Source: CALKXV01 sp965228905 (GTDB lineage: Bacteria > Pseudomonadota > Alphaproteobacteria > Rhodobacterales > Rhodobacteraceae). From it: a DNA stretch of 64,000 nt. Made by a program: the position numbers and the translations under genes. The notes beneath the pieces were generated by a model, which was not told the DNA's origin, made no database searches, and worked only from the letters and a program-made list of their open reading frames with translations. Where the stretch lies: contig CBDDII010000003.1 of NCBI GenBank assembly GCA_965228905.1, positions 2,108,001-2,172,000 of the forward strand, read 5' to 3'. Of the stretch, positions 45,053 to 54,137 are shown in pieces (the first letter of the stretch is position 1; each line of letters begins with the position of its first letter).

Positions 45053-47262
45053 CCATCTTCCGTAGCATGTCCCTGTTTGCCCTGTGGCTTTTGCTCGCAG
45101 TGAGCCTCGCGTTTCCGCTCGCCGCTCAATCGTCAAAGCCGGTCCTTGCGCGCTTCCTTCCCGAGACGGCACCTGGTGATCTCGTCGAAGGCGCGGATGC
45201 CTGGGGAGCGATCCGAACGGATGTCCCGGTCGCGCCTGTCCTGAAGGACGGAGATGAGATCGGGTATGTCTTCATCACTTCGGATTTCGTCGGCACGACG
45301 GGTTACTCCGGTAAGCCGATTCACACCTTGGTTGCGATCGACCACGATGCCCGTGTTCTGGGTGTCGACCTGGTCAAGCACTCCGAACCCATTGTCCTGA
45401 TCGGCATTCCCGACAGAAAAATCCGCGACATGGCGGCAGGTTATCGCGGTGTCGATCTGGTCGCCGAGGCCGCCGAACGCGGTTCGGCCCATGATCTGAA
45501 CATCATCTCCGGTGCTACGGTCACGGTCATGGTGATCGACGACGGCATCATCCGCGCCGGGCTGAAGGTGGCGCGTGCGCTTGGCCTTGGCGGGTTGACG
45601 GCAGAGGTAACCAGCGGCCCGGTCTTCGAGGTCAACCCCGACGCCGAAGCGCCCGAAAGCTGGATGGAGATGGAGGGCGATGGCACCGTCCGGCGGCTCT
45701 CGCTGGATGTCGGTCAGATCAACGCGGCTTTTGAGGCGCTGGACGATCCACGCGCGGCCCGCCGCGCGCTTACCGAACCGCCGGAGACGACCTTCATCGA
45801 CATGCAGCTTGCGCTGGTCAGCGTACCGGGGATCGGCGAGGCCATCCTTGGCGAGGCCGACAATCGCAACCTGCGTGACTGGTTGGAGCCTGGAGATCAC
45901 GCCATCGCCGTGATTGGGCGCGGGCTCTATTCCTTCAAGGGGTCGGGCTATGTGCGGGGCGGGATCTTCGACCGGATCGTGCTTATTCAGGAAGATGTGA
46001 CTGTGCGGTTCCGCGACCGGGGCCACCGGCGGATGGGGGTTATCGCGGCAGGGGATGCGCCGGAGTTCACGGAGCGCGACATCTTCAAGATACCCGCGGA
46101 TCAGGGGTTCGATCCGACCAAACCTTTCCGGCTGCAATTGCTGGTGCAACGAGAGGTCGCGGCTATCGAGAAGGTCTTCACCACCTTCGAGTTGGGCTAC
46201 AACCTGCCGCCCGCCTATTTGATCGACACGACGCCGGTCTCCGTGCCTGCGACCGCCCTTGATACACCCGAGGACGAGGAAGCGGCACAGTCCGATCTCT
46301 GGAGACGGGTCTGGGAAGGCAAAACGGTCGAGATCGTGATCGTTCTGATCATGCTTGCCATGCTGACGGTCGCCTTCTTCTTCCAGGGATACCTGACCCG
46401 ATCGGAGCGCTTCACCTACTGGTTCCGCATGTCGTTCCTCGCCGCCACGCTGTTCTTCCTTGGCTGGTATGCAAACGCACAGCTATCGGTCGTGAACCTC
46501 ATGGCGCTGTTCGGGGCACTGACCACGGATTTCTCGTGGCAGGCCTTCCTGCTCGACCCGCTGACCTTTATCCTTTGGTTTTCGGTCGCCGCTGCGCTGC
46601 TGTTCTGGGGCAGGGGCGCTTATTGCGGGTGGCTTTGTCCCTTCGGTGCGCTGCAGGAGTTGACCAACCAGGCCGCGCGGCGTCTGGGCGTGCCGCAGGT
46701 GAAATTGCCCTGGGGGCTGCACGAGCGGCTCTGGGCGGTGAAATACATGCTGTTCCTCGGCCTTTTCGGCGTCTCGCTCTGTTCCATCGAACAGGCCGAG
46801 CATCTCGCGGAGGTGGAACCGTTCAAGACCGCCATCGTGTTGAAATTCATGCGAGCCTGGCCCTTCGTCGCCTATGCAGGCGCGCTGGTCATCGCCGGGC
46901 TTTTCGTGGAGCGGTTCTATTGCAGGTATCTGTGCCCGCTCGGCGCGGCGCTGGCGATCCCTGCGCGCTTGCGCATGTTCGACTGGCTGCGCCGCTACAA
47001 GGAATGCGGCAATCCCTGCCACACCTGCGCGAACGAATGCCCGGTCGAGGCGATCCATCCCACCGGCCAGATCAACCCGAACGAATGCATCAACTGCATG
47101 CACTGTCAGGTGCTCTATCAGTCGGAAACCAAATGCCCCGTCGTCATCCGCCAGCTCAAAAGGCGCGCGGCGACCGGTGCTCCCGATGCGCCGCGGAAAG
47201 ATGCCGCGGCCATCTCCAATCATCCCAACCTTCAGCAACGAAAGGGAGAAGGTCATGTCTGA
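45049..47262 (+). CDS. nosR: Nitrous oxide reductase regulatory/electron-transfer protein NosR
   Basis: 737 residues. A signal peptide is followed by a periplasmic FMN-binding domain with the covalent-flavin motif (SGATVTVMVIDDGI, Thr in SGAT). A polytopic membrane part carries two CxxxCP motifs facing the cytoplasm (GAYCGWLCPFGALQE and RFYCRYLCPLGAAL). Two 4Fe-4S clusters close the protein (NPCHTCANECPVEAIHP; NECINCMHCQ). NosR passes electrons from quinol to NosZ and is needed for its activity. An open frame extends back to 44866, but the ATG at 45049 directly precedes the signal peptide. It overlaps nosZ by eight bases. Confidence 0.96.
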   Translation: MTIFRSMSLFALWLLLAVSLAFPLAAQSSKPVLARFLPETAPGDLVEGADAWGAIRTDVPVAPVLKDGDEIGYVFITSDFVGTTGYSGKPIHTLVAIDHDARVLGVDLVKHSEPIVLIGIPDRKIRDMAAGYRGVDLVAEAAERGSAHDLNIISGATVTVMVIDDGIIRAGLKVARALGLGGLTAEVTSGPVFEVNPDAEAPESWMEMEGDGTVRRLSLDVGQINAAFEALDDPRAARRALTEPPETTFIDMQLALVSVPGIGEAILGEADNRNLRDWLEPGDHAIAVIGRGLYSFKGSGYVRGGIFDRIVLIQEDVTVRFRDRGHRRMGVIAAGDAPEFTERDIFKIPADQGFDPTKPFRLQLLVQREVAAIEKVFTTFELGYNLPPAYLIDTTPVSVPATALDTPEDEEAAQSDLWRRVWEGKTVEIVIVLIMLAMLTVAFFFQGYLTRSERFTYWFRMSFLAATLFFLGWYANAQLSVVNLMALFGALTTDFSWQAFLLDPLTFILWFSVAAALLFWGRGAYCGWLCPFGALQELTNQAARRLGVPQVKLPWGLHERLWAVKYMLFLGLFGVSLCSIEQAEHLAEVEPFKTAIVLKFMRAWPFVAYAGALVIAGLFVERFYCRYLCPLGAALAIPARLRMFDWLRRYKECGNPCHTCANECPVEAIHPTGQINPNECINCMHCQVLYQSETKCPVVIRQLKRRAATGAPDAPRKDAAAISNHPNLQQRKGEGHV

Positions 47263-49201
47263 TTCAACGAAACGAGGCGTCAGCAGACGCGGGTTCCTGG
47301 GGGCAAGTGCTTCCGGGGCAGCAATCGTCGGGGGTACCGGCGGACGATTGGGTTTGCTGGGCGGTGCGGCGGCTTTGACGGCGACCGGTGCAACCCGTGC
47401 AACGGCACAGTCCGGCGGACATGCCGGGTTGCCCGGGCCGGGCGAGTTGGACGAGTATTATGGCTTCTGGTCCTCGGGCCAGACCGGCGAGATGCGCATT
47501 CTCGGTGTTCCGTCGATGCGCGAACTGATGCGGGTTCCGGTATTCAACCGCTGTTCGGCGACCGGTTGGGGGCAGACCAACGAGTCGATCAAGATCCTGA
47601 CCCAGGACATGTTGCCCGAGACGAAAGACTACCTCGCGGCGCAGGGCAAGGTGGTTCACGACAATGGGGACCTGCACCACGTCCATATGTCCTTCACCCA
47701 AGGCAAGTACGACGGCCGCTACCTGTTCATGAACGACAAAGCGAACACGCGCGTTGCGCGGGTGCGTTGCGATGTAATGAAGCCCGACAAGATCATCGAC
47801 ATCCCGAACGCCAAGGCGATCCACGGGCTGCGCCCGCAGAAATGGCCGCGCACGAACTATGTCTTCGCTAATGGCGAAGACGAGGTGCCGATGGTCAATG
47901 ACGGGCAGGTTCTCGACGATCCATCGCAATACGTAAACTTCTATACTGCCGTGAACGCCGACGAGATGACGGTGGCCTGGCAGGTGATGGTGTCGGGCAA
48001 CCTTGACAACACCGACTGCGACTATGACGGCAAGTATGCCTTCTCGACCTCCTACAACTCGGAAATGGGCGTCACTCTTCCCGAAATGATGGAAGCCGAG
48101 ATGGATCACGTGGTGATCTTCAATATTGCCGAGATCGAGGCGGGCATCGCGGCCGGTGATTATGTCGAGCTCAATGGCGTAAAGGTGATCGACGGGCGCA
48201 AGGGGCAGAACAAGAAATATACCCGTTACGTACCGATCCCCAACTCGCCGCACGGCATCAACATGGCGCCGGACAAGGTTCACCTCTGCATCGCGGGCAA
48301 GCTGTCGCCCACGGTCAGTGTACTGGACGTCACCAAGTTCGATGCGCTTTTCGAGGATGACAGTCTCGATCCGCGCTCGGTCGTGGTGGCGGAGCCGGAG
48401 CTCGGTCTCGGACCTCTCCACACCTGTTACGACGGGCAGGGCAACTGTTTCACGACGCTCTTCCTCGACAGCCAGGTGGTGAAGTGGAACATCGACAAGG
48501 CGATCCGCGCCTATAACGGCGAAGATGTGGACCCGATCATCACCAAGGCGGATGTTCACTACCAGCCGGGCCACAACTCGACCTGCGAAGGCGAGTCGCT
48601 GGACGCCAGTGCCAAGTACTACTTGTCGATGAACAAGTTCTCGAAGGACCGGTTCCTCAATACTGGGCCGTTGAAACCTGAAAACGAACAGCTTTTCGCG
48701 ATCGACGGAGACGAGATGAACCTGCTCCATGACGGGCCGACCTTTGCGGAGCCGCATGACTCGATCCTGGTCCACCGCTCAAAGGTGAACCCGCTGAGTG
48801 TCTGGGACCGCAACGACCCGATGTGGGCCGATGCGCGGGCGCAGGCGGAGATCGACGGTGTCGATATCGACGACTGGCAGGACACGGTGATCCGGGACGG
48901 CAATAAGGTCCGGATCTGGATGTCGAGCCAGGCGCCGGAGTTCAGCATGTCGCAGTTCACCGTCAAGCAGGGCGATGAGGTGACGGTCTATGTGACCAAC
49001 CTTGACGACATCGACGACCTGACCCATGGCTTCACGCTGAACAACCACGGGGTCGCGATGGAGGTTGGCCCGCAGGCCACGGCCTCTGTCACCTTCACGG
49101 CGTCGAAACCGGGCGTCTACTGGTATTATTGCCAGTGGTTCTGCCACGCGCTCCACATGGAGATGCGGGGCCGGATGTTTGTGGAACCCACGGGCACATG
49201 A
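47255..49201 (+). CDS. nosZ: Nitrous-oxide reductase, clade I (Tat-exported)
   Basis: 648 residues. The Tat signal reads VSRRGFLGASASG, as in clade I enzymes, and the ribosome site is AAAGGGAGAAGG. The N-terminal seven-bladed propeller supplies His residues for the CuZ cluster (DLHHVHMSF, GPLHTCYDG, YQPGHNSTCEGES, AEPHDSILVHR). The C-terminal cupredoxin domain carries the CuA ligands (THGFTLNNHGVAME and CQWFCHALHMEM). All expected ligands appear present, so the enzyme should be active. It reduces N2O to N2 in the periplasm. Confidence 0.98.
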   Translation: MSDSTKRGVSRRGFLGASASGAAIVGGTGGRLGLLGGAAALTATGATRATAQSGGHAGLPGPGELDEYYGFWSSGQTGEMRILGVPSMRELMRVPVFNRCSATGWGQTNESIKILTQDMLPETKDYLAAQGKVVHDNGDLHHVHMSFTQGKYDGRYLFMNDKANTRVARVRCDVMKPDKIIDIPNAKAIHGLRPQKWPRTNYVFANGEDEVPMVNDGQVLDDPSQYVNFYTAVNADEMTVAWQVMVSGNLDNTDCDYDGKYAFSTSYNSEMGVTLPEMMEAEMDHVVIFNIAEIEAGIAAGDYVELNGVKVIDGRKGQNKKYTRYVPIPNSPHGINMAPDKVHLCIAGKLSPTVSVLDVTKFDALFEDDSLDPRSVVVAEPELGLGPLHTCYDGQGNCFTTLFLDSQVVKWNIDKAIRAYNGEDVDPIITKADVHYQPGHNSTCEGESLDASAKYYLSMNKFSKDRFLNTGPLKPENEQLFAIDGDEMNLLHDGPTFAEPHDSILVHRSKVNPLSVWDRNDPMWADARAQAEIDGVDIDDWQDTVIRDGNKVRIWMSSQAPEFSMSQFTVKQGDEVTVYVTNLDDIDDLTHGFTLNNHGVAMEVGPQATASVTFTASKPGVYWYYCQWFCHALHMEMRGRMFVEPTGT

Positions 49202-50532
49202 CCCGCGCCGTCCCCTTCCTGGCGCTTGCCGCGCTGATCCTGACAGCCGGGACTTGCCTAGCTGAACGGATCACCGTGCCTGCGGAGCCGGGACGCCTCG
49301 GGCATGCGCTCGCGGCGGCACAGGAGGGGGACGAGTTGATCCTTGCACCGGGGCGGCATTCCGGCCCGGTGCGCATCGAATTTCCCTTGACGCTGAGGGG
49401 CGAACCCGGCGCAGTGATTGACGCGGGCGGGCAGGGGTCCGTTGTCAAGGTCGATGCGCCCGACGTCACTGTGTTAGGCCTGACGCTCACCGGTTCTGGC
49501 CGCTCTCATGAAGAGATCGACTCCGGTGTCTCCCTCACTCGCAACGCGCGCGGGGCGCGCGTGCTGGACAATATCATCGAGGGCAATCTCTACGGCGTCG
49601 ACATCCACGGCGCACGCGATGCGCTGGTGAAGGGCAACCGGATCGAAGGGTTGCGGCTGAGACGCATGAACGACAGGGGCAATGGCGTCTATGTCTGGAA
49701 CGCTCCCGGATCGGTGGTCGAGGACAACGAGATACGATACGGGCGCGACGGGATTTTCTCGAATGTCTCCAAGCGCAACATCTATCGTGGCAACCTTTTT
49801 CGAGACCTGCGTTTCGCTGTGCATTACATGTACACCAACGACAGCGAGGTCTCGGACAACGTCTCGATCGGCAACCATCTGGGTTTCGCGATGATGTATT
49901 CCGACCGGATTACAGCGAAAAACAACATATCGATCCGCGACCGCGACTATGGCGTGATGCTGAACTATACAAAGTCCTCGGATGTTTTCGGCAACGTGGT
50001 TCTGATGGGCGCCGAGAAATGCGGGTTCATCTATAACAGCCACCGCAATCTTCTGGCCGAGAACATCTTTGATGGATGCGAAATCGGCATCCATTTCACC
50101 GCCGGTTCCGAGCGCAACACGATTACCGGCAATGCCTTCATCGGCAACCGGACGCAGGTGAAGTATGTCGGCACCATCGACGTGGAATGGAGCTACGAGG
50201 GCCGCGGCAACTTCTGGTCGGATCACCCGGCATTTGATCTCGACGGCGACGCGCGGGCGGACAGTGCCTATCGACCGAACGACTTGATGGATCACATCCT
50301 TTGGTCCCAGCCATCTGCCAAGCTTTTGCTTGGCGCGCCCGCTGTGCAGATCGTGCGGTGGAGTCAGGAGCAATTCCCCGCCACGTCGCCCGGTGGCGTT
50401 GTCGACAGTCATCCCCTGACCGCGCCGCCTGTGCGCGACGTTCCCGAAACCATTCTCAACTTAGCCCTGGCCGAACCGCTCTGGGCGACAGGAGGCGGAA
50501 ATGACGATACTCAGCCTTTCCAACCTGACTAA
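49198..50532 (+). CDS. nosD: Periplasmic copper-site maturation protein NosD
   Basis: 444 residues with a Sec signal peptide (FLALAALILTAGTCLA). The body is a right-handed beta-helix of repeated CASH turns (VLDNIIEGNLYGVDIHGARDA, VVEDNEIRYGRDGIFSN, MLNYTKSSDVFGNVVLMG). NosD is needed with NosFY to assemble the CuZ cluster. The ATG overlaps the nosZ stop (ATGA). The C-terminus overlaps nosF by 32 bases. Confidence 0.95.
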   Translation: MTRAVPFLALAALILTAGTCLAERITVPAEPGRLGHALAAAQEGDELILAPGRHSGPVRIEFPLTLRGEPGAVIDAGGQGSVVKVDAPDVTVLGLTLTGSGRSHEEIDSGVSLTRNARGARVLDNIIEGNLYGVDIHGARDALVKGNRIEGLRLRRMNDRGNGVYVWNAPGSVVEDNEIRYGRDGIFSNVSKRNIYRGNLFRDLRFAVHYMYTNDSEVSDNVSIGNHLGFAMMYSDRITAKNNISIRDRDYGVMLNYTKSSDVFGNVVLMGAEKCGFIYNSHRNLLAENIFDGCEIGIHFTAGSERNTITGNAFIGNRTQVKYVGTIDVEWSYEGRGNFWSDHPAFDLDGDARADSAYRPNDLMDHILWSQPSAKLLLGAPAVQIVRWSQEQFPATSPGGVVDSHPLTAPPVRDVPETILNLALAEPLWATGGGNDDTQPFQPD

Positions 50533-51391
50533 GCGCTACGGGGCCGGCACGGTGCTCGATGGCGTCCATCTTGACCTTGCCGCCGGCGAACGCGTGGCAC
50601 TGCTTGGCCACAACGGTGCGGGCAAATCCACGCTAATGAAGCTGGTGCTCGGACTTGTTCCGGCCACTGAGGGCAGGGTTGAGGTTGCGGGTCACGCGCC
50701 CGGATCATCGGTGGCCCGAGCACTGACCGCTTACCTGCCGGAGAATGTCGCCTTCCATCCGTCGCTCACCGCACGCGAACAGCTTCGCCATTATCTTAGG
50801 CTAAGGGGCGCCGATCCGGGGGAGGCGGGGCCGCTTCTGGACCGCGTCGGGCTGGCTGACGCCGCAGACCGCAGGATCGGCGCCTACTCTAAGGGGATGC
50901 GCCAGCGCGTCGGGCTGGCACAGGCGTTGATCGGTCGGCCGCGCCTTATGGTTCTGGACGAACCGACAAGCGGGCTCGATCCGATTTCTCGCCGCGAGTT
51001 CTATGCGTTGCTGGACGATCTCGCCGCGAGTGGCACCGCGATCCTGCTGTCTTCCCATGCCCTTTCTGAGGTCGAGACCAAGACAGACCGCATCGTCATC
51101 CTGTCGAAGGGCCGCAAGGTCGCGGAAGGTACGTTGGATACTTTGAGAGCCGAGGCCGCGCTTCCGCTTATCATCCATCTTCGCCCGCGCGAGGGCCGGG
51201 CGGAGGCGCTGGCCGCGGCTTTCCCCGAGGCGCACCCGGTCGCCGAAATGCTGACGCTCACCTGTGCGCAGTCCGAGAAGCTGGCGCTGATGACGCGGCT
51301 CTCACATTCGGCCGACACGCTCGCCGATTTCGACATGCTGCCGCCCAGCCTTGACGACATCTACGCTCATATCGGCCGGAGGGTCGCCTGA
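50501..51391 (+). CDS. nosF: ABC transporter ATP-binding protein NosF
   Basis: 296 residues. Walker A GHNGAGKST, signature YSKGMRQRVGLAQAL, Walker B LMVLDEPTSGLDP and H-loop LLSSHALSEVE. With NosY it forms a transporter that supports CuZ assembly, probably in contact with NosD. GGAGG precedes its ATG inside the nosD 3' end. It overlaps nosY by one base (TGATG). Confidence 0.95.
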   Translation: MTILSLSNLTKRYGAGTVLDGVHLDLAAGERVALLGHNGAGKSTLMKLVLGLVPATEGRVEVAGHAPGSSVARALTAYLPENVAFHPSLTAREQLRHYLRLRGADPGEAGPLLDRVGLADAADRRIGAYSKGMRQRVGLAQALIGRPRLMVLDEPTSGLDPISRREFYALLDDLAASGTAILLSSHALSEVETKTDRIVILSKGRKVAEGTLDTLRAEAALPLIIHLRPREGRAEALAAAFPEAHPVAEMLTLTCAQSEKLALMTRLSHSADTLADFDMLPPSLDDIYAHIGRRVA

Positions 51392-52218
51392 TGTTCACGC
51401 GCATATTTTCAACGGCCCGGATCGAATTCCTGATTGCGCTTCGAAATCGCTGGGTGCTGATCGCAACGGCGATGATGATGCTCTTTTCGCTGGTTCTCTC
51501 GGTCGCGGGTTCGGCCCCCACTGGAGAACTCGGGGTAGACCGGCTTTCCGTGACAGTGGCCAGCCTTATCTCGCTTTCGGTCTATCTGGTGCCGCTTATC
51601 GCGCTGCTGATCTCATTCGACGCCGTCGCAGGGGAGGTCGAGCGCGGCACCCTGCCGCTCCATCTGACCTACCCGGTGGGGCGGGGAGAGATTCTTGCGG
51701 GCAAGCTCGCGGCGCAACTCGCCATTGTCGCGTTGTCCGTGACACTCGGATACGCCACCGCCGCGGTTGTCACCCTGCAAGTAAGCGGGGATGCGGCGCT
51801 TGCGGGTCTGCCCGCACTCTTTCGCCTGATCTGGACCTCCATTCTTCTCGGCGCGGTCTTTCTCTCTCTCGGTCACGCCATCTCGGCGGTGGCGCGTCGT
51901 CCCTCTAGTGCAGCGGGCATGGCTGTTGCCCTCTGGCTGGTTTTCGTCGTTCTCTACGACCTCGGCCTGCTTGCGGCAATCGTCGCAGATGACGGCGGCA
52001 CCTTTACCGAAAGCGTCTTTCCCTGGCTTTTGGTCGCCAACCCGGCAGATGCCTTCCGCATCTTCAACCTTGCGGCCTCAGAGGCCGTCGGTGCGGCCTC
52101 GGGTCTGGCGGGTGCGGCGTCTTCGATTGCCGAATGGAAACCGCTTGCGTCGTTACTGCTTTGGCCGCTTGCGGCGACGGCGCTGTCACGTCTCGCTTTC
52201 GGGAGAGTTCAGCCATGA
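51391..52218 (+). CDS. nosY: ABC transporter permease NosY
   Basis: 275 residues with about six hydrophobic helices, among them WVLIATAMMMLFSLVLSV, VYLVPLIALLISF and VALWLVFVVLYDLGLLAAIV. The charged loop DAVAGEVERGTLPLHLTYPV is the cytoplasmic signature of ABC-2-type NosY proteins. It overlaps nosL by four bases. Confidence 0.94.
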   Translation: MFTRIFSTARIEFLIALRNRWVLIATAMMMLFSLVLSVAGSAPTGELGVDRLSVTVASLISLSVYLVPLIALLISFDAVAGEVERGTLPLHLTYPVGRGEILAGKLAAQLAIVALSVTLGYATAAVVTLQVSGDAALAGLPALFRLIWTSILLGAVFLSLGHAISAVARRPSSAAGMAVALWLVFVVLYDLGLLAAIVADDGGTFTESVFPWLLVANPADAFRIFNLAASEAVGAASGLAGAASSIAEWKPLASLLLWPLAATALSRLAFGRVQP

Positions 52219-52766
52219 GACATTTTGCGTTCGGATTTGCCCTGCTGGCCCTTGCGGGATGCAAGGAGGAATTGGCTGGAAAGCCCGCCCCGGTCGAGAT
52301 GACCGCCGAGGCGGTCGGCTACTACTGCCAGATGGAACTTCTGGATCACGTCGGCCCAAAGGGGCAGATCCACCTCGATGGAATGCCCGCGCCGGTCTTC
52401 TTCAGCCAGGTTCGGGACACCATCGCCTATCTGCACATGCCTGAACAGAGCCACGCCGTGCGGGCGACCTATGTGCAGGACATGACGGATTCAGAGTGGA
52501 CAAAACCGGGGCCGTGGATCCCGGTGGAAGACGCTCATTTTGTCATCGGGTCCGACCGTCAGGGCGGCATGGATGCGCCCGAATACGTGCCGTTCTCGGA
52601 CGAGGCGGCGGCGCTTGCTTTCGTCCGGCGTCATGGTGGCGAGGTCCGCCGCTTTGACCGGATTTCTGCGACTGACGTTCTAACGCAGGAGATCCCGGAT
52701 GTTGCCTTCGACGAGGATATCTCCGCCCGCCTGAAATCTCTTAGCTCGGAGAGGGGAACCAACTAA
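52215..52766 (+). CDS. nosL: Copper-binding lipoprotein NosL
   Basis: 183 residues. Lipobox LALAGC gives Cys16 as the lipidated residue. The copper-binding motif CQM appears in VGYYCQMELLDH, and MPAPVFFSQVRDTIAYLHMPEQ is conserved. NosL delivers Cu(I) for NosZ maturation. The open frame reaches back to 52134, but the lipobox dictates the ATG at 52215. Confidence 0.94.
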   Translation: MRHFAFGFALLALAGCKEELAGKPAPVEMTAEAVGYYCQMELLDHVGPKGQIHLDGMPAPVFFSQVRDTIAYLHMPEQSHAVRATYVQDMTDSEWTKPGPWIPVEDAHFVIGSDRQGGMDAPEYVPFSDEAAALAFVRRHGGEVRRFDRISATDVLTQEIPDVAFDEDISARLKSLSSERGTN

Positions 52767-53665
52767 TGCACTACTCTCGCCGTCGCTTTCTGACACTCAC
52801 CTCTGCTGCCGCCCTTGCGCTGCCCGGCATCTGCAATGCCCATCGCTGGCAGGGCGTCGCCCTTGGCGCAAAGGCCCAGATCATTCTCGATCATCCGGAT
52901 GCAGAGAGGTTAACGGGCCAGGCCTTGTCCGAGATCCAACGACTGGAAGGCGTGTTCAGCCTATATCGGGCCGACTCGTCTCTGAGGCGGCTGAATGCGG
53001 ATGGCGTCCTCAGGGCACCTTCATTCGAACTTCTGGAGTGCCTTGCCATTGCAGGCCGTGCGCACTCGGCGACCGAAGGCCACTTCGATCCCACCGTCCA
53101 ACCGCTCTGGCAAGTCATGGCCGAGGCATGGGTGAAAGGTCACGCGCCCTCCGAAGTAGACATCGCCCAGGCTCGCAGCCTGATCGGATTTGAACGGGTC
53201 CGCTTCGACAGTGAGATCATTGAACTGGAACCGGGGCAGGCCTTGACCCTGAACGGCATCGCCCAAGGCTACATCGCTGACCGGGTGGCGGACCTGATGC
53301 GTCGGCAGGGTGTCACGGATATGCTGATCGACACTGGAGAAATCAGTGCCCTTGGGGCCTGGCCCATCGCGGTGGCGGGCAACAAGGACAGGCTTTCGCT
53401 CACCGACCGGGCCCTTGCGACCTCGGCGCATGGTGGCACGACCTTCGATCCCGCAGGTAATGTTGGCCACATTCTCGACCCCAAGGATGGCGCGCTGCGC
53501 CGACCCACCATCATCAGCATTTCGATCAGCGCAGGCAATGCAGCCTTTGCCGACGCGCTTTCGACAGGACTGAGCCTGTCGAGAAGCCGGGAAGATGTCG
53601 CCTCGATGTTGCGCAATCTCAAAGACGCGAGGCTTGAAAGCATCACCATCCGATCAGATTCATGA
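52766..53665 (+). CDS. nosX: FAD:protein FMN transferase NosX (ApbE family)
   Basis: 299 residues. The N-terminal Tat motif is SRRRFLTLTS. The ApbE core shows RLEGVFSLYRADSSLRRLN, the substrate-binding LNGIAQGYIADRVADLM, MLIDTGEISALG, and the Mg-binding NAAFADALSTGLSL. It attaches FMN to NosR. It overlaps nosL by one base (TAATG). Confidence 0.94.
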   Translation: MHYSRRRFLTLTSAAALALPGICNAHRWQGVALGAKAQIILDHPDAERLTGQALSEIQRLEGVFSLYRADSSLRRLNADGVLRAPSFELLECLAIAGRAHSATEGHFDPTVQPLWQVMAEAWVKGHAPSEVDIAQARSLIGFERVRFDSEIIELEPGQALTLNGIAQGYIADRVADLMRRQGVTDMLIDTGEISALGAWPIAVAGNKDRLSLTDRALATSAHGGTTFDPAGNVGHILDPKDGALRRPTIISISISAGNAAFADALSTGLSLSRSREDVASMLRNLKDARLESITIRSDS

Positions 53666-53681
53666 ATCATGAGGAAATAAC

Positions 53682-54104
53682 ATGCAAACCAAACTGACAC
53701 TTTCACTTGCCTTGGCATCTGCGCTCACTGGAGGTGCCGTCAATGCTGCCGACCCGGCCAAAGGCGAATCCGACTTCAAACGTTGCCGCGCCTGCCATGC
53801 GATTACTGCCGACGACGGCACCGCCATTCAGAAGGGCGGCAAAACGGGCCCGAACCTCTACGGTGTCGTCGGCCGAGTTGCCGGCTCAGCAGAAGGTTTT
53901 AACTATGGCGACTCGCTGGTTGCGGCAGGAGGTGCCGGTCTCATTTGGGATGAGGAAACCCTCACCGCCTACATCCAGGATCCCAATGCGTTCCTGAAAC
54001 AGTATCTCGACGACACCGGTGCCAAGTCGAAGATGACATTCAAATTGAAGAAGGGCTCCGAAGACATGGCCGCTTACCTTGCCAATGTCTCTGGCGGAAG
54101 CTGA
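53682..54104 (+). CDS. Periplasmic class I cytochrome c
   Basis: 140 residues with a signal peptide ending AVNA. The single haem motif is CRACH and the distal Met lies in SKMTFKLKKG. Size and layout match c2/c552-type soluble cytochromes, a plausible electron donor to NosZ. It follows nosX by 16 bases and is probably in the same operon. Confidence 0.9.
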   Translation: MQTKLTLSLALASALTGGAVNAADPAKGESDFKRCRACHAITADDGTAIQKGGKTGPNLYGVVGRVAGSAEGFNYGDSLVAAGGAGLIWDEETLTAYIQDPNAFLKQYLDDTGAKSKMTFKLKKGSEDMAAYLANVSGGS

Positions 54105-54116
54105 TCCCTGAACAGT

Positions 54117-54137
54117 GCGGGGCGCTCAATGCCCCGC
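54117..54137. terminator. GC hairpin at the convergent ends of the cytochrome c and nnrS genes
   Basis: Stem GCGGGGC/GCCCCGC with a 7-base loop, starting 13 bases after the cytochrome c stop and overlapping the nnrS stop at 54126. No T-run follows on either strand, so termination is uncertain. Confidence 0.4.
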